Shown: positions 1-9,255, counted from the stretch's first letter. The stretch is 64,000 nucleotides of DNA from Selenobaculum gibii (GCF_030273445.1 NZ_CP120678.1:659501-723500), one strand, 5' to 3'. Notes: generated by a model not told the origin, from the letters alone. Program-made: numbers and translations.

Positions 1-755
1 TAAATCATCCGTCTCGTGATGTAACAATTGCTATGGTTGGGAAATATGTTGAATTGCAAGATGCATATATCAGTGTTTCCGAATCACTGCACCATGCAGG
101 GATTGCAAATGATGCAGATATAAAAATAAAATGGGTGAATGCAGAAGAAATTGAAACTAATGGGATAAACTATGATGAAGTATTTGCTGGCTGTCAAGGT
201 ATCCTTGTTCCTGGTGGTTTTGGTGATCGTGGTGTTGAAGGCAAGATTCTCGCAATTCAATATGCACGTGAAAATAAAATTCCATTTTTGGGTCTGTGCT
301 TAGGCATGCAATGTGCGGTAATTGAATATGCGCGCAATGTTTGCAATATGCAAGGTGCAAATAGTACGGAAATGGATGCTGATACGAAATATCCAGTGAT
401 TGATTTAATGTCAGATCAAGTGGATATTGAAGATAAAGGTGGAACGATGCGCTTAGGTTCTTATCCATGTAAAGTTAGAAAAGATACAAAAACATATGAA
501 GCTTATGGTAGTGAATTAATTCATGAACGTCATCGCCATCGTTTAGAGTTCAATAATAAATATCGTGAAGAGTTAGAAAGCGCAGGCTTGACGATTGCTG
601 GTACCTTACCAGATGATAGTTTGGTAGAAATTATTGAAGTGAAAGATCATCCATGGTTTGTTGCTTCGCAATTTCATCCTGAACTAAAATCCCGTCCGAA
701 TAATCCTCATCCATTATTTAGAGAGTTTGTTGGAGCGGCATTAAAATTTAAATAA
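1..755 (+). CDS. pyrG: CTP synthase, C-terminal part (5' end outside window)
   Basis: This is the C-terminal glutaminase part of CTP synthase, which aminates UTP to CTP using glutamine-derived ammonia. The reading frame is open from position 3, so the first in-frame ATG (33) is internal and the amidoligase domain lies upstream of the window. The linker [11 protein letters not shown] is the family hallmark. The class-I glutaminase shows the nucleophile Cys in LGLCLGMQ and the His/Glu pair in [10 protein letters not shown] strong terminator follows at 826-857. Lying a few genes upstream of spo0F recalls the Bacillus pyrG-spo0F neighbourhood. Confidence 0.97.
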   Translation, partial: NHPSRDVTIAMVGKYVELQDAYISVSESLHHAGIANDADIKIKWVNAEEIETNGINYDEVFAGCQGILVPGGFGDRGVEGKILAIQYARENKIPFLGLCLGMQCAVIEYARNVCNMQGANSTEMDADTKYPVIDLMSDQVDIEDKGGTMRLGSYPCKVRKDTKTYEAYGSELIHERHRHRLEFNNKYREELESAGLTIAGTLPDDSLVEIIEVKDHPWFVASQFHPELKSRPNNPHPLFREFVGAALKFK

Positions 756-825
756 TGGTCTTAATTAAAATTTTAAGATTAAAGGTCATGATAACATTGC
801 ATGGTATCTATGGGCACAATAACAG

Positions 826-857
826 AAACTGTTGGTTATCCAACAGTTTTCTTTTTA
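826..857 (+). terminator. Rho-independent terminator after pyrG
   Basis: A perfect 10-bp stem (AAACTGTTGG / CCAACAGTTT) with a 4-nt loop is followed by a T-rich tract. It separates pyrG from sppA. Confidence 0.9.
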
Positions 858-867
858 AGGAGAATAG

Positions 868-1818
868 ATGATGAATAAGAAAAAAACTATGTTAATTATT
901 GCTTTAGTTATTCTTTTTTCCGTTGTTTTGTTAAACTTAAGTGGTAAAAAATCTGAAGATAATACAAATGGTGATTCAAGAGGAAGTAAAGAACAAATTG
1001 CTGTCATTTATGTTGATGGTGTCATTAAGAGTGAACGAAATACAGCCAACGTATTTTCAGAGGACGGTGGTAGTGAAGGGTTAATCAAACAGCTCCATAA
1101 AGCTAGTGATGATCCTTCGATTAAAGCAATTATTCTTAGAATTAATAGCCCTGGTGGTGCGGTTACGGCTACACAAGAAGTAGGAGATGAAATTAAGAAA
1201 ATTAGAGCAAAAGGAAAATTGGTTGTTACTTCTATGGGTGATATTGCTGCCTCAGGTGGTTATTGGTTAGCCGCTTGTACAGATAAAATTTATGCAAATT
1301 CGACAACGCTTACAGGCAGTATAGGCGTTTATATTTCCTATTCTAATTGGGAAGAACTTTATCAAAAAATTGGTATTAAGTCAGATAAAATTAAAAGTGG
1401 TGAGCATAAGGATATCTTAGCAAATGATCGTCCAATGACACCTGAGGAGCGACAGTTAATTCAAAATATTGTAGACGAAAATTATAATGAATTTGTGAGG
1501 GTTGTTGCTGAAGGGCGTAAGCTGGATATAGAGAAAGTAAAATCCTTGGCCGATGGCAGAATTTATAGTGGAAAACAGGCAAAAGAACTTGGGTTAGTGG
1601 ATGAGTTAGGTAATCTTTATGATGTAATAGATAAAACGGCAAAAGAAGTCGGCATTCAAGGAAAAGTTAAAATTAAAGAATATGGAAATAATAATCCTTT
1701 CTCTGCACTTTTAGAAAGCAATAGCAAGGCAAATTTATTGGAACTTTTTCTTTCTCAGACAAAAGCAGAAAATGAAGTAAAATCAATTGTGCCGATGGCT
1801 ATACCGGCAAGAGGATAG
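868..1818 (+). CDS. sppA: signal peptide peptidase SppA (S49 family)
   Basis: Membrane-anchored serine protease that degrades leftover signal peptides. It has one N-terminal membrane segment (about residues 7-24) and a single S49 domain, the short Firmicutes form. The nucleophile is Ser129 in GDIAASGGYW. The general-base candidate is Lys181 in SGEHKDI. The 52-residue Ser-Lys spacing equals that of Bacillus subtilis SppA (Ser147/Lys199). AAGGAG at 857-862 precedes two consecutive ATG codons (868, 871), so either may initiate. The next gene begins directly at the stop codon, so it probably shares an operon with the Yip1-type and lipoprotein genes. Confidence 0.93.
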   Translation: MMNKKKTMLIIALVILFSVVLLNLSGKKSEDNTNGDSRGSKEQIAVIYVDGVIKSERNTANVFSEDGGSEGLIKQLHKASDDPSIKAIILRINSPGGAVTATQEVGDEIKKIRAKGKLVVTSMGDIAASGGYWLAACTDKIYANSTTLTGSIGVYISYSNWEELYQKIGIKSDKIKSGEHKDILANDRPMTPEERQLIQNIVDENYNEFVRVVAEGRKLDIEKVKSLADGRIYSGKQAKELGLVDELGNLYDVIDKTAKEVGIQGKVKIKEYGNNNPFSALLESNSKANLLELFLSQTKAENEVKSIVPMAIPARG

Positions 1819-2421
1819 GTGAGTAACATGGGAGAATTTTTAGAAACAATTTATGATGTGATATTTAAACCTAAAGAGGCTTTTCAAAAATTTGCACAAA
1901 CGCCGCAAATTTTGCAAGCTTGTCTAGTCGTATTTATTACGACGACTTTATCGTTTATTGCAATCTCTGCTGGCAGTGGCGGGGTATCGCATCGAGGTGG
2001 ACTGATTGCTTTACAGCTTATCGGAAATTTTACTACTCTATTTATTATGGTTGCAATTTGGCATTTAATTGCTGAATTAATGGCAGGTACAGGTCAGGTA
2101 AAGTCATTACTAACTGTTGTAGGTTTTTCCTATTTTCCTCAATTATTAATTACGCCAATTTATTTAATTGCAAGTTTTTTATCTGCTGATATTGCAGCTA
2201 CATTAATTTTAGTAGCTACTTTTGTTGTTGTTATATGGATTTTCTATTTGAACTTTACAGGGATAAAAATCGTATATCAAGTGACTGGTGCTAAAGCTTT
2301 TTTGGTGATGATTTTGCCAATGCTTGTTGTGGCTGTGATTCTATTTTTATCATTCATCTTACTTGGGACGATGTTTATGTCAATTTTTAATGGCACTATC
2401 CCTGTACCACCGACGTTATGA
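1819..2421 (+). CDS. Yip1-family integral membrane protein
   Basis: 200-residue protein with about five hydrophobic segments. The cytoplasmic N-terminal segment (ETIYDVIFKPKEAFQKF) is typical of bacterial Yip1-domain proteins, whose function is not established. The start is ambiguous: GTG at 1819 abuts the sppA stop, and ATG at 1828 has AGGTGA just upstream. Its last codons overlap the start of the downstream lipoprotein gene (ATGA-type overlap), so the two are probably translationally coupled. Confidence 0.75.
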   Translation: MSNMGEFLETIYDVIFKPKEAFQKFAQTPQILQACLVVFITTTLSFIAISAGSGGVSHRGGLIALQLIGNFTTLFIMVAIWHLIAELMAGTGQVKSLLTVVGFSYFPQLLITPIYLIASFLSADIAATLILVATFVVVIWIFYLNFTGIKIVYQVTGAKAFLVMILPMLVVAVILFLSFILLGTMFMSIFNGTIPVPPTL

Positions 2422-4733
2422 TGAGATATCTTCTTTTGTTAGTCAGTATTGCATTATGCATTACGGGATGTATGGTAAATCAGGAAAATCAGAGTCAAAA
2501 GCAAGGTACGTTAATTGAGTCTGTAATGGAAGAAGATGCACTTAAAGAGCATATAATTACTGAAGGAGAAGGAAGTTCATACCGTCTCCTTCAGAATGGT
2601 AATGAGGAAGTGCCATTATTAGAGCTTGCTGCTGGTCAGGATGGTAGGATTATTTATAGAGATCAAATGTTTGCAGATATATCGAGTACGGTTAATTTTA
2701 AGTTGCAATTTTTATCTACACAGGGAACAGGTCGCTTTGTAGTTGATGGGGTGGACGCTGACGGTAATGTTATAGCTGGTATAGGATGGGTAGTTACAGG
2801 AGATTTGCCTAAAAACACGAAAACGATGAAATGGGTAGATTCTAGATATAGTATTAATTTTATTGGCTCTTGGATTGATACCTATTACAATGTAAAAGTT
2901 ATGTTTGATAAAGAGCTTGGGCATGTAGATTATTCGAAAATTGCAAATTTTCGATTTTATGTAGAGGCTAGTGACGGACAACACGCATTAATTGCAAGAA
3001 GAGATTTATTTGATGATCATTCTAAATCTTTGCATATGATACCACTACAAAATTTTTATCAGGTAGACAAAGATGAATGGATTACTATTCAAGCAATTTT
3101 ACAAAATCGAAGTCAACAAGTCATAGATAGTGCTGGTGTAGAGCTTGTTATGCCATACGGTTATGGACTTGTAACCATAGAGGATACACAAAGGATAAAT
3201 GAGTACCTTCAACCGGGAGAAAAGCGGGTATTAACTTGGAAGGTAAAAGCGAATCGCGCCGATATTGTAAACTTAAATAAACCGTGGCAGATTTTTTTCA
3301 AAATTAATGGAGTCGTTGAAGAGGAAAGTCCTGTAGAGGTATCTATTAACGATAGGGAAGATGGACGAGTATATTATGTATTAACGGAAGATTTAGAACC
3401 TGCTGACAGCGCTGGATATTCTATTGCATGGGGAAATCAAGATGGATGGTTAAATCCAGAAGAATTAACAGTTCAAATGATAAGCAAAGCAGAAAAAATG
3501 AATCAAATTGCAGATCGATATGGTGCAAAATGGACGCATTATATTGCCCTACCGATTTTGAAAGCAGCTGCATGGGCAGAAGAAAAGGCACCGAAGCAAG
3601 GCTGGAAAGAGACTATAGAGAAAGTTAAAAATTCGGTACACGAGCAAACTAAATTAGGACATGCATACGCTTTGCATATGCATATGGATTATGATCCATA
3701 TATAAGTGTGAATCTATTATCTTTTAATAAAGAGCGTAATGGCTTCTGGGGAAATCATTTGTTGCATGGATGGGCGAATTTATTACCAGAAGAAGGGGAG
3801 TATGACATTTATCAAAGTAGAGTAGGTTCTTTATATGCATATCAATCTATGCTGGAAGAAATGATTGGTAATGCCACTATGGGGCAAAGTTTAACGGCTA
3901 GAGCAGGTTCATTTGATTTCGGGGATGGTGCACAAGAAGAAATGATAAGTACACGTGCATATCAAAAAGCCGGGTATTTAGCTTCAAGTGATGCGGATGG
4001 CAATATTCAGGGGTATACTTCGGCTGACTATGGAAACGAGATTTATTTTGCTTCGAAGTCAGATATCAATGCACCTACGAAAGATTTACAGGATGTCGGT
4101 TTAGTGGAATTTCGATTAACACCAAAAGAGTTTATTGCCTATGAAAAAGGCAATGAATTGGATTGGAATCAGAAAGTTGATCAGGGCATGAACTATTTTG
4201 TTGGGAGTGGTAAAGTTATGCCAGGCGTTCATGCAATTGTTGGTTTCACGCATGCCTTTTTTATGATGGGAAATGGTGATTGGCGAAGTTTAGAAGGTGG
4301 ACATTTTGATTTGCTTAATAACCATTTGTCTTATGTGGAAAAGCGTTATGTAAAGCCGGGTTTACTGCGTTTTGCTACTGCTGATGAATTGGTAGAAGCG
4401 TATCTTGATTATTATACACCGCAACTTTTGGCTGTTTATGGACGGATCCTTGATGAAAATCTATTAACTACACATTATGAAATTAAATTGTTAGGTAAAG
4501 ATATTCCGGTCAACCAAGGTAATCCATTGATGGTAAAAGTGAAGTATCCTTTATGGCTGCGTGAAAAAGCGTATAAAATTATTGTACTTAAAGAGGGGAA
4601 GCCAATTAAGATTCAAGACTTTTTGCCGACTGAAAGTAATGAAATTGAATTTTTGGTCGATGATAAAAATGCAACATACAGCATGCGAATCTATCATAAT
4701 GAATGGATATACAGATTATTTCAGTTGTTTTAA
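2418..4733 (+). CDS. large lipoprotein of unknown function, possible polysaccharide-deacetylase-like domain
   Basis: 771 residues beginning with a lipoprotein signal peptide whose lipobox is CITGC (Cys17), so it should be lipid-anchored outside the cytoplasm. Residues about 60-330 look beta-rich and sandwich-like. The region from about residue 350 contains metal-site-like motifs (HMHMDYDP, ARAGSFDFG, GFTHAFF) that loosely recall NodB-type deacetylases or a TIM-barrel hydrolase. I do not recognise the family with certainty. It overlaps the Yip1 gene by 4 nt and ends an sppA-led operon. A role in envelope polysaccharide is only inferred. Confidence 0.7.
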   Translation: MMRYLLLLVSIALCITGCMVNQENQSQKQGTLIESVMEEDALKEHIITEGEGSSYRLLQNGNEEVPLLELAAGQDGRIIYRDQMFADISSTVNFKLQFLSTQGTGRFVVDGVDADGNVIAGIGWVVTGDLPKNTKTMKWVDSRYSINFIGSWIDTYYNVKVMFDKELGHVDYSKIANFRFYVEASDGQHALIARRDLFDDHSKSLHMIPLQNFYQVDKDEWITIQAILQNRSQQVIDSAGVELVMPYGYGLVTIEDTQRINEYLQPGEKRVLTWKVKANRADIVNLNKPWQIFFKINGVVEEESPVEVSINDREDGRVYYVLTEDLEPADSAGYSIAWGNQDGWLNPEELTVQMISKAEKMNQIADRYGAKWTHYIALPILKAAAWAEEKAPKQGWKETIEKVKNSVHEQTKLGHAYALHMHMDYDPYISVNLLSFNKERNGFWGNHLLHGWANLLPEEGEYDIYQSRVGSLYAYQSMLEEMIGNATMGQSLTARAGSFDFGDGAQEEMISTRAYQKAGYLASSDADGNIQGYTSADYGNEIYFASKSDINAPTKDLQDVGLVEFRLTPKEFIAYEKGNELDWNQKVDQGMNYFVGSGKVMPGVHAIVGFTHAFFMMGNGDWRSLEGGHFDLLNNHLSYVEKRYVKPGLLRFATADELVEAYLDYYTPQLLAVYGRILDENLLTTHYEIKLLGKDIPVNQGNPLMVKVKYPLWLREKAYKIIVLKEGKPIKIQDFLPTESNEIEFLVDDKNATYSMRIYHNEWIYRLFQLF

Positions 4734-4839
4734 TAGGACTGTAACTTATTTTAAACAGAAAATTTTACCACTATTTACTTAATTTTAGCAGGAGATTAAG
4801 GGAAAAAAGCGAAATGTAAAAAGATAGAAAATTTAATAC

Positions 4840-4845
4840 TATACT
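4840..4845 (+). promoter_or_regulatory. candidate -10 box for spo0F
   Basis: TATACT lies 21 nt upstream of the spo0F start. No convincing -35 TTGACA accompanies it. A GCAGGAGATT ... GCGAAATG pair slightly upstream (about 4788-4815) resembles a SigH promoter with one -10 mismatch, which would suit spo0F, but this is weak. Confidence 0.35.
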
Positions 4846-4866
4846 GAAAGAGAGCAAGGTGAAAAA

Positions 4867-5262
4867 ATGACATTATCTAAGAGTACAGTATTAGTGGTAG
4901 ACGACCAACCGGGAATTCGGAGACTATTAGTAGAAGTGCTGACGGATGAAGGTTATGAAGTAAATGTTGCTGCAAATGGTTATGAAGGCTTAGAGACTGT
5001 AAAAAAGTTAAAACCTAGTTTGATTTTAATGGATATGAAAATGCCTGGTATGGATGGGATTGCAACTCTACAAGAGTTGAAAGAGATAGGTATGGCAAGT
5101 AGAGTTATCATGATGACTGCTTATGGTGAGCTTGATTTAGTTACAAAAGCCAAAGAACTTGGTGCATATGCGTATATTACAAAACCATTTGATATTATTA
5201 CATTATGTGAAATGGTTGCCAGTTATCTTGATGGTCATAAAGAAGAATTGATGATAGGGTAA
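4867..5262 (+). CDS. spo0F: sporulation phosphorelay response regulator Spo0F
   Basis: Single-domain receiver (131 residues) with no output domain, as in Spo0F, which passes phosphate from sensor kinases towards Spo0B/Spo0A. The acidic pocket is Asp12-Asp13 and the phospho-acceptor is Asp56 in LILMDMKMPG. The switch residues are Thr84 (MMTAYG) and Lys106 (ITKPFD). Sequence and position close to pyrG match the Bacillus locus. AAGGTG precedes the ATG. A perfect 13-bp terminator follows at 5287-5322. Another CheY-like stand-alone receiver is possible but fits less well. Confidence 0.88.
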   Translation: MTLSKSTVLVVDDQPGIRRLLVEVLTDEGYEVNVAANGYEGLETVKKLKPSLILMDMKMPGMDGIATLQELKEIGMASRVIMMTAYGELDLVTKAKELGAYAYITKPFDIITLCEMVASYLDGHKEELMIG

Positions 5263-5286
5263 TGTTGTTTACTAATTTCACACTAA

Positions 5287-5322
5287 AAATAGGAGAATGA
5301 TGAGAAGCATTCTCCTATTTTT
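5287..5322 (+). terminator. terminator after spo0F
   Basis: Perfect 13-bp inverted repeat (AAATAGGAGAATG / CATTCTCCTATTT) ending in a short T run. Confidence 0.88.
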
Positions 5323-5391
5323 ATGAATTATTTTCAAGAAGGAATTCTTTGCTATATGGCGAATCTATCAATCAAGAAAGGAGTGAGTTGC

Positions 5392-6027
5392 ATGCTGATT
5401 CATGCTGCTTTGTCGATTGCATTATATTGTCAACGTTGTGGAAAAATTGAGATTCATGATATTTCTTATTTTTTATCACGGAATAAGGTCAGTATGTTGA
5501 AATGTAGCTGTAACCATATTCAAGCGACATTAGTGCGTGATGATTCTAATAGATTTAGATTAAGAATTCCTTGTGGTGTTTGTGAAAATGTACATGAACA
5601 TTTAATAAAGTTGAAAGATATAAAGAACTTTACAATTCGAAAAATTTATTGTGAAAAGGATTATTTTGAACTTGGGTATATTGGTAAGCGAAAATATATT
5701 GAAGAGATATTAACTTTTAATAAATTGGCCTTTGAAAAAACTTCTTGTAATGAAGTTCCAGAAAAAATTGAAAAACAACAGTTGGTTTTAGACGTGCTAA
5801 ATAAAGTACATGATATGGTCGAACAGGGAAATGTGATATGCCCATGTGGAAAAGAAGAATTCAGAGCCGATATTATGGGGGATAATCTGGTTTTGGAATG
5901 TATGCATTGTGACAGTTATCATATTATCTCTATGCGTAGTGAATCAGATTTAACTTTTTTAAATAAAACGGAAACTATAACTTTAAAACATGCCTCAAAT
6001 TATGTAAGAAATATTGATTTAGATTAA
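5392..6027 (+). CDS. unknown Cys-rich protein, probable zinc-binding
   Basis: 211-residue soluble protein of no family I recognise. Cysteine pairs occur near the N-terminus (CQRCGK, then CSC), in the middle (CGVC) and near the C-terminus (CPCGK, CMHC), suggesting two or more zinc ribbons. An ATG at 5323 is in frame but sits directly against the spo0F terminator. The ATG at 5392 has AAAGGAG at 5377-5383 with 8-nt spacing and is preferred. It stands alone between two terminators downstream of spo0F. A link to sporulation is suggested only by position. Confidence 0.7.
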   Translation: MLIHAALSIALYCQRCGKIEIHDISYFLSRNKVSMLKCSCNHIQATLVRDDSNRFRLRIPCGVCENVHEHLIKLKDIKNFTIRKIYCEKDYFELGYIGKRKYIEEILTFNKLAFEKTSCNEVPEKIEKQQLVLDVLNKVHDMVEQGNVICPCGKEEFRADIMGDNLVLECMHCDSYHIISMRSESDLTFLNKTETITLKHASNYVRNIDLD

Positions 6028-6073
6028 AAATGAGTCGATATATTTATTTGAAAGTAGTACTGTTTTTTGTACA

Positions 6074-6124
6074 ATAAAGTTACTAAAAAATTTTCATTAA
6101 GATATAATTTTTTAGTTACTTTAT
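6074..6124. repeat. perfect 19-bp inverted repeat
   Basis: Arms 6074-6092 and 6106-6124 are exact reverse complements (core AGTTACTAAAAAATT) around a 13-nt loop. GAGGAGG and a six-codon ORF (ATG 6141 to the TAA ending at 6161, MFFDSQ) follow at once, and then another hairpin. It may be a terminator or the edge of a lost element. Confidence 0.7.
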
Positions 6125-6157
6125 AGAGGAGGCGCGATATCATGTTTTTTGATTCGC

Positions 6158-6214
6158 AATAAGCAGCAAAGCAAATTTTTTAGAAATAATGAATTTGTTC
6201 TGCTGCTTATTTTT
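6158..6214 (+). terminator. hairpin terminator in decayed region
   Basis: Imperfect stem of about 16 bp, with AAGCAGCA (6161) pairing with TGCTGCTT (6201), followed by ATTTTTATTT. It closes the region containing the six-codon ORF. Confidence 0.65.
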
Positions 6215-6300
6215 ATTTGGAAATACAAAGAAATTGATAAGATAAAGTAAGAAGGTTTAAGAAAAAATGAAAAGTTTTATATAATTAATGAAAAAGCTAA

Positions 6301-6688
6301 ATCACTATTGAGGATATTTATGAACAAACGCATCAAACAAGCAAAGCGGCGACAAAAACAAAAAATGCAACTGCCTTGATTACATCCATTGTGGAGGAAA
6401 CGAATTTATTATCTTTGTATGCTTCAATTTAGGCAGTACCTGCAGGGGAACAAGGCAGAGCATTTGCCGTAGTAGCATTACAAATTCAAAAATTAGTGGA
6501 GAAATCGAATAATTCAGCGCATTTAATCGAAGAGATTAGTGCAACGTTGCTTATGGATTACAGAAGAAACTTCTGCTTCGACAACAGAAATCAATGATAC
6601 CATTGGTGATATTTCAGAAGATGCAACGAAGCTGAAAACGATATCAGATGCATTAGAGGAAAATATAAATATATTTAAAACAAAATAA
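6301..6688 (+). pseudogene. methyl-accepting chemotaxis protein signalling-domain remnant
   Basis: In the frame starting TAT GAA CAA at 6319 the translation contains ALITSIVEETNLLSLYASI, then a TAG stop at 6430, then AGEQGRAFAVVALQIQKLVE. This is the conserved hairpin tip of chemoreceptors ([28 protein letters not shown]). A frameshift near 6550 moves to another frame encoding ITEETSASTTEINDTI and ending at TAA 6686-6688, the usual receptor C-terminus. Sensor, membrane and HAMP parts are absent. Truncation, stop and frameshift together show an inactive relic. Confidence 0.85.
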
Positions 6689-6751
6689 TTTATTGTAAAT
6701 ATGAGGTTGTTACAATCTATATGAATTAGATACGATTAAAAGGAGTCATTA

Positions 6752-8095
6752 ATGATTATGATGATTGACGAACAGGTATTACAAGAACCCTACGCTGAAA
6801 TTGAGCGAAAAATGCATCTTTTGTTACAAACGGGGCAGATGCTTATGGAAAGTGGGGCGGACACAAATCGCATTGTGCGGGATATGAAACGCGTAGCTGC
6901 CTATATGGGAATTCCAAAGCGGAAAATTCACTTACATATTACGTGTACGACGATTATGCTTAATATAAGTGACGGAGATCATTCTTACACACAGTTTCGT
7001 AAATGTCAGCACCATAGTGTGAATATGACAGTTATCTCTGCACTTATAAAACTTTCTTGGCATGCGTTGGAGAGAAACTATACGTTGGATGAATACGAAG
7101 CTGAACTTATGAGAATTAGAAAACTTAGACGAAATTATTCGCCACTTTTATCTGTCTTAGGAGCAGGTCTTGCTTGTGGAAGTTTCGGTAAGTTATTTGG
7201 CTGTGATTGGGCGGCATTTTTTTGGACAATGATTTGTGCTTCTAGCGGATTTTGGGTGAGAAGCCTTTGTAATAAATGGGGTGTGAATCCCTATGCAGGA
7301 ATTTCTATTGCTGCATTTGTAGCCACTTTTCTTGCTTATCTTACGCAATTTATTTCAGGATCAGTTACGCCTTGGTATCCAATGATTGCTTGTACGTTAT
7401 TTATTATCCCAGGGATTCCACTTATCAATGCTGTCGATGATATGCTCAATAATTATATAGCGGCAGGAACAACGCGTAGTATCAATACATTGCTTATTGT
7501 CGCAAGTATGACTTTTGGAATTATTCTTGCAATTCGCATTGCAAATGTTGCTGATTTTACAACACTCAACGTTGTACCGGACAGTATTTATCTTTCTCAT
7601 GCAATTTTTGCTGCGATTGCAGCAGCTGGTTTCTCCATTATTTTCAATGTGCCACCTCGCTTATTAATCATGACAGTGATTGGTGGGATTATTTCCGTAT
7701 GTCTACGTAATTTTTTTGCTTTTGAACTTGGAATGAGTCAAGTAGCAGGATCATTTATTGGTGCAGTTGTAGTAGGTCTTATTACGATGAAATCTACGCA
7801 TTGGCTAAATACGTCAGCCTATGTACTTTCGATACCATCCGTTATTCCGCTTATTCCAGGCGTGTTACTTTATCGCTTACTTTTTGCTATTATTAATATA
7901 AAAGAATTGGATACGGTGGCACTACTGGTTGCGATTCAAAATGGTGTTACTGCTGTACTTATTATTATTAGTGTTGCTGTTGGCATTACAATTCCAAATC
8001 TTATTGCTCAGCGTTATCTTGACAAAACTAAGGATGAATATATAGAAGAATTGATTGAAGAGCGTCGTCAAAATATCGAAAGGGATTTATTTTAG
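6752..8095 (+). CDS. ThrE-type threonine/serine exporter (fused two-domain form)
   Basis: 447-residue membrane protein. The N-terminal part (about residues 15-270) is the ThrE domain with its conserved start (LLLQTGQMLMESGADTNRI) and a cluster of membrane helices. The C-terminal part (about 290-430) is the second ThrE-like domain. In many Firmicutes these are two adjacent genes; here they are fused, as in Corynebacterium ThrE. Proposed role: proton-driven export of threonine or serine. AAAAGGAG precedes the ATG at 6-nt spacing. It is a single gene with its own terminator at 8160-8211. Confidence 0.85.
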   Translation: MIMMIDEQVLQEPYAEIERKMHLLLQTGQMLMESGADTNRIVRDMKRVAAYMGIPKRKIHLHITCTTIMLNISDGDHSYTQFRKCQHHSVNMTVISALIKLSWHALERNYTLDEYEAELMRIRKLRRNYSPLLSVLGAGLACGSFGKLFGCDWAAFFWTMICASSGFWVRSLCNKWGVNPYAGISIAAFVATFLAYLTQFISGSVTPWYPMIACTLFIIPGIPLINAVDDMLNNYIAAGTTRSINTLLIVASMTFGIILAIRIANVADFTTLNVVPDSIYLSHAIFAAIAAAGFSIIFNVPPRLLIMTVIGGIISVCLRNFFAFELGMSQVAGSFIGAVVVGLITMKSTHWLNTSAYVLSIPSVIPLIPGVLLYRLLFAIINIKELDTVALLVAIQNGVTAVLIIISVAVGITIPNLIAQRYLDKTKDEYIEELIEERRQNIERDLF

Positions 8096-8159
8096 GTAGT
8101 GATTTAAGGTGGGAGTAAAAACTTTCCCTGAGTCAGTGGTTGTATATTATTATAAGATG

Positions 8160-8211
8160 AAAATCTACTGTAGCTAAACATGGTGAGTGTTTAGTGCAGT
8201 AGATTTTTTTT
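8160..8211 (+). terminator. terminator after thrE-type gene
   Basis: AAATCTACTG pairs with CAGTAGATTT, with an inner CTAAACA/TGTTTAG stem, followed by a run of eight Ts. Confidence 0.9.
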
Positions 8212-8284
8212 GCATAAAATTTCTTTTTCCCGTTAAGGATAATTATAGTATCTAAAATTTGTAAAAAAATAGGTGGGCGATTCT

Positions 8285-8902
8285 ATGACATTAAAAAAAG
8301 TTAACTATAAAAAATTTTTATGTGTTTTACTTGCGTTTAGTTTTCTTGCAGGTATTACTTGGTGTTTATTGCAACAAGCGCCAGAGTCAAAACAGTTGCA
8401 TGAACCGCTTATGGAAGTTGAAGCAGTAGAAGAACTTGCTCCTGAGGAGCCTGCATTGCCTGCGAATGCAGAAATGGAGCAGTATAAGAATAAGCATGAT
8501 GAAGAGAAAGTTCCAGTATCACGGGCGAATATATCACAGTTTATTGCACCTACACATGGGGTAGTAACGTCAGAGTTTGGAGCACGTGGAGGAAGAAATC
8601 ATAATGGCGTTGATATAGCAAATGACTTAGGAACACCAATTTTAGCGGCAAAAGATGGAAAAGTAAGTTTTACTGGGTGGATCTCTGGTTATGGTAACAC
8701 AATTATAATTGAACATAAACAAGGGTATACTACGTTATATGGACATTTACAATCTATTTTGGTCGAAACAGATAGTATTGTAAAAGCGGGGGAAACGATT
8801 GCTACGATGGGAAGTACGGGAAATTCTACAGGTCCGCATCTACATTTTGAAGTAGAGCGTGATGGTGTATTGATGAATCCTGCAATAATCTTAAATAATT
8901 GA
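8285..8902 (+). CDS. membrane-anchored M23 (LytM-type) peptidase
   Basis: 205 residues with an N-terminal hydrophobic segment (about residues 8-26), a Pro/Glu-rich linker and a C-terminal M23 domain (about 90-205). The zinc ligands are visible: His and Asp in NHNGVD, and the second His of the HLHFE motif. YGHL contributes the other active-site His. It probably cuts or binds peptidoglycan cross-bridges. An in-frame GTG at 8273 exists, but AGGTGGG at 8271-8277 is the better ribosome site for the ATG at 8285. It sits 10 nt upstream of fin, so a sporulation envelope role is possible. Confidence 0.85.
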   Translation: MTLKKVNYKKFLCVLLAFSFLAGITWCLLQQAPESKQLHEPLMEVEAVEELAPEEPALPANAEMEQYKNKHDEEKVPVSRANISQFIAPTHGVVTSEFGARGGRNHNGVDIANDLGTPILAAKDGKVSFTGWISGYGNTIIIEHKQGYTTLYGHLQSILVETDSIVKAGETIATMGSTGNSTGPHLHFEVERDGVLMNPAIILNN

Positions 8903-8912
8903 GGAGAGTACA

Positions 8913-9167
8913 ATGAAAATATGTTATCATTGTGAAATTTGTGGCGCGGATATTGATGAAATTGAACTAGCGGTAGTGGATGAAAAAAAGCTTGGCTTTG
9001 ATTGCTTGACTGGTGATGAACGGAAAGCTATAATTAGTGTTGATACATTATCCGATACGATGGATGTACAGTCGTTATGCGATGCATGTATTAAAGAACT
9101 GGGGTTGGATGATGTACAGGATCAGGCTACTTCATTTCCGGTAAACGGACTAAACTTATTACATTGA
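8913..9167 (+). CDS. fin: anti-sigma-F factor Fin (YabK family)
   Basis: 84-residue protein with two CxxC pairs (CEIC, CDAC) and the Fin core LGFDCLTGDERKAIISV. In Bacillus, Fin (YabK) inhibits SigF late in the forespore to help the switch to SigG, and its gene lies just upstream of mfd, as here. The pth gene that precedes it in Bacillus is not here; an M23 peptidase takes that position. GAGGAG precedes the ATG. A terminator at 9207-9235 separates it from mfd. Confidence 0.85.
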   Translation: MKICYHCEICGADIDEIELAVVDEKKLGFDCLTGDERKAIISVDTLSDTMDVQSLCDACIKELGLDDVQDQATSFPVNGLNLLH

Positions 9168-9206
9168 GATAGTTCTAAAAAAAGAGAAATTTGCATATAT
9201 ATGATA

Positions 9207-9235
9207 GGGCTTTAGCGATAGCTAAAGCCCCTTTT
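9207..9235 (+). terminator. terminator after fin
   Basis: GGGCTTTAGC / GCTAAAGCCC perfect stem with a GATA loop and a short T run. Confidence 0.85.
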
Positions 9236-9255
9236 GGCATGGGTGAGGTGTAAAA

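Noticed and set aside
157-468. 103-codon minus-strand frame inside pyrG
   Set aside because: Shadow of pyrG; low-complexity His/Gln-rich translation.
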